A stretch of 5,933 nucleotides of DNA from an uncultured Selenomonadales bacterium (lineage in GTDB: Bacteria; Bacillota; Negativicutes; Selenomonadales; Selenomonadaceae): the NCBI GenBank assembly GCA_946403735.1, contig CAMJAZ010000123.1:1-5933 (forward strand), written 5' to 3'. The position numbers and the translations under genes are program-made. The notes under the pieces are model-generated. The model searched no databases. It worked only from the letters and a program-made list of their open reading frames with translations, and had not been told where the DNA came from. Positions 5,845-5,933 of this stretch are shown piece after piece; positions within the stretch are counted from its first letter, which is position 1, and the number at the start of each line of letters is the position of its first letter.

Positions 5845-5933
5845 TGACATACTCCCCACGAATAAAGGTCTACTTCTCAGGACGATTAGTCTATACTACG
5901 CTATAGTGCCGCTGATTATCAACTTTCGCCGTC
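5845..5933 (-). ncRNA. Candidate omegaRNA scaffold / IS right end, copy B, cut by window edge
   Basis: This is the second copy of the segment on the - strand: TAGCGTAG, ACTAAT, then ACCTTTATTCGTGGGGAGTATGTCA. Its 3' block GGGGAGTATGTCA is the more canonical of the two. The C-rich strand of the terminal hairpin seen in copy A is not preserved (GTAGACC instead of AGCCCCCGCC), so the stem looks weak here. The segment continues past the right edge. The guide position would start at 5844 and read leftwards. Confidence 0.3.
5891..5932 (-). CDS. Possible tnpB C-terminal end, running in from the right edge
   Basis: Thirteen codons enter from beyond the window on the - strand and stop at TAG (5891-5893). 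The visible end is TAKVDNQRHYSVV. It aligns, with two one-residue gaps, with TPYTNPHRSVA in the neighbouring relic, at the same position relative to the shared TAGCGTAG block. This is far too short to identify alone; the assignment depends entirely on the paired-copy argument. If right, the body of a TnpB-like RNA-guided nuclease gene lies just past base 5933. Confidence 0.25.
   Translation of the reverse strand, partial: TAKVDNQRHYSVV

Larger units (their letters stand above)
5585..5933 (-). mobile_element. Probable IS200/IS605-family (tnpB) remnants, two tandem right-end-like copies
   Basis: The stretch after the terminator holds no complete gene. Read on the - strand it carries two diverged copies of one segment. 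TAGCGTAG occurs at 5656-5663 and 5896-5903, ACTAAT at 5640-5645 and 5885-5890, and ATGTCA at 5602-5607 and 5845-5850. Distances from the ATGTCA block to the other two are 54 and 38 bases in one copy and 51 and 40 in the other. Each copy ends in a G-rich run just before ATGTCA (GGGAATGTCA; GGGGAGTATGTCA). A C-rich hairpin followed by GGGGAnnATGTCA is, as I recall, a common right end of tnpB-only IS200/IS605 elements, where the omegaRNA scaffold overlaps the 3' end of tnpB. The duplication is seen directly. The family name is inferred and no transposase core motif is in view. Confidence 0.45.

Noticed and set aside
5782..5850. 22-codon - strand ORF starting at ATG (5848-5850) behind a GGGGAG run
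   Set aside because: The G-run is only two bases before the ATG and is part of the duplicated element end; the ORF is very short and resembles decayed element sequence rather than a gene.
5602..5933. CRISPR array
   Set aside because: Only two diverged copies of short blocks about 240 bp apart; no uniform repeats or spacers.
5574..5933. Riboswitch or T-box leader for a downstream gene
   Set aside because: No T-box or known aptamer motif was recognised, no downstream + strand gene starts in the window, and the conserved blocks read more naturally as - strand element ends.

Overview
The window is almost filled by the 3' part of one large non-ribosomal peptide synthetase (NRPS) gene on the + strand, open from the left edge to a TAA at 5510-5512. 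The right-hand ~360 bases are non-coding or decayed DNA that looks like IS200/IS605-type (TnpB) remnants on the - strand. The DNA is AT-leaning, rich in AAAAATTT-like runs, and the gene ends at a strong Rho-independent terminator. This suits a low-GC Firmicute, possibly an anaerobic gut or rumen member such as Negativicutes or Clostridia. That placement is inference from base composition and gene type only; there is no marker gene here.

NRPS layout (residues numbered from base 2): A1 (1-340, N-terminus cut off by the window, starting at core motif A3) - T1 (352-425) - C (441-850) - A2 (865-1348) - T2 (1358-1428) - terminal reductase TD/R (1468-1836). A1 loads an amino acid onto Ser385 of T1. 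A2 loads a second onto Ser1393 of T2. The C domain joins them. The NAD(P)H-dependent reductase then releases the chain, expected as an aldehyde (or an alcohol after a second reduction), instead of a thioesterase releasing an acid. The visible A-T-C-A-T-R order is that of the aureusimine synthetase AusA and of gut-Clostridia synthetases that make dipeptide aldehydes and pyrazinones. Whether more modules lie upstream cannot be seen.

The 3' region: a bidirectional-looking terminator (about 5533-5573) closes the gene. Beyond it are two diverged copies, about 240 bp apart and in the same - strand orientation, of a segment that resembles the 3' end of tnpB fused to its right-end/omegaRNA scaffold. 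They share TAGCGTAG, ACTAAT and ATGTCA at nearly constant spacing, and their short translated tails align. The copy nearer the NRPS is a relic. The other runs off the right edge and might belong to an intact element outside the window. No known RNA gene, CRISPR array or further intact protein gene is seen.
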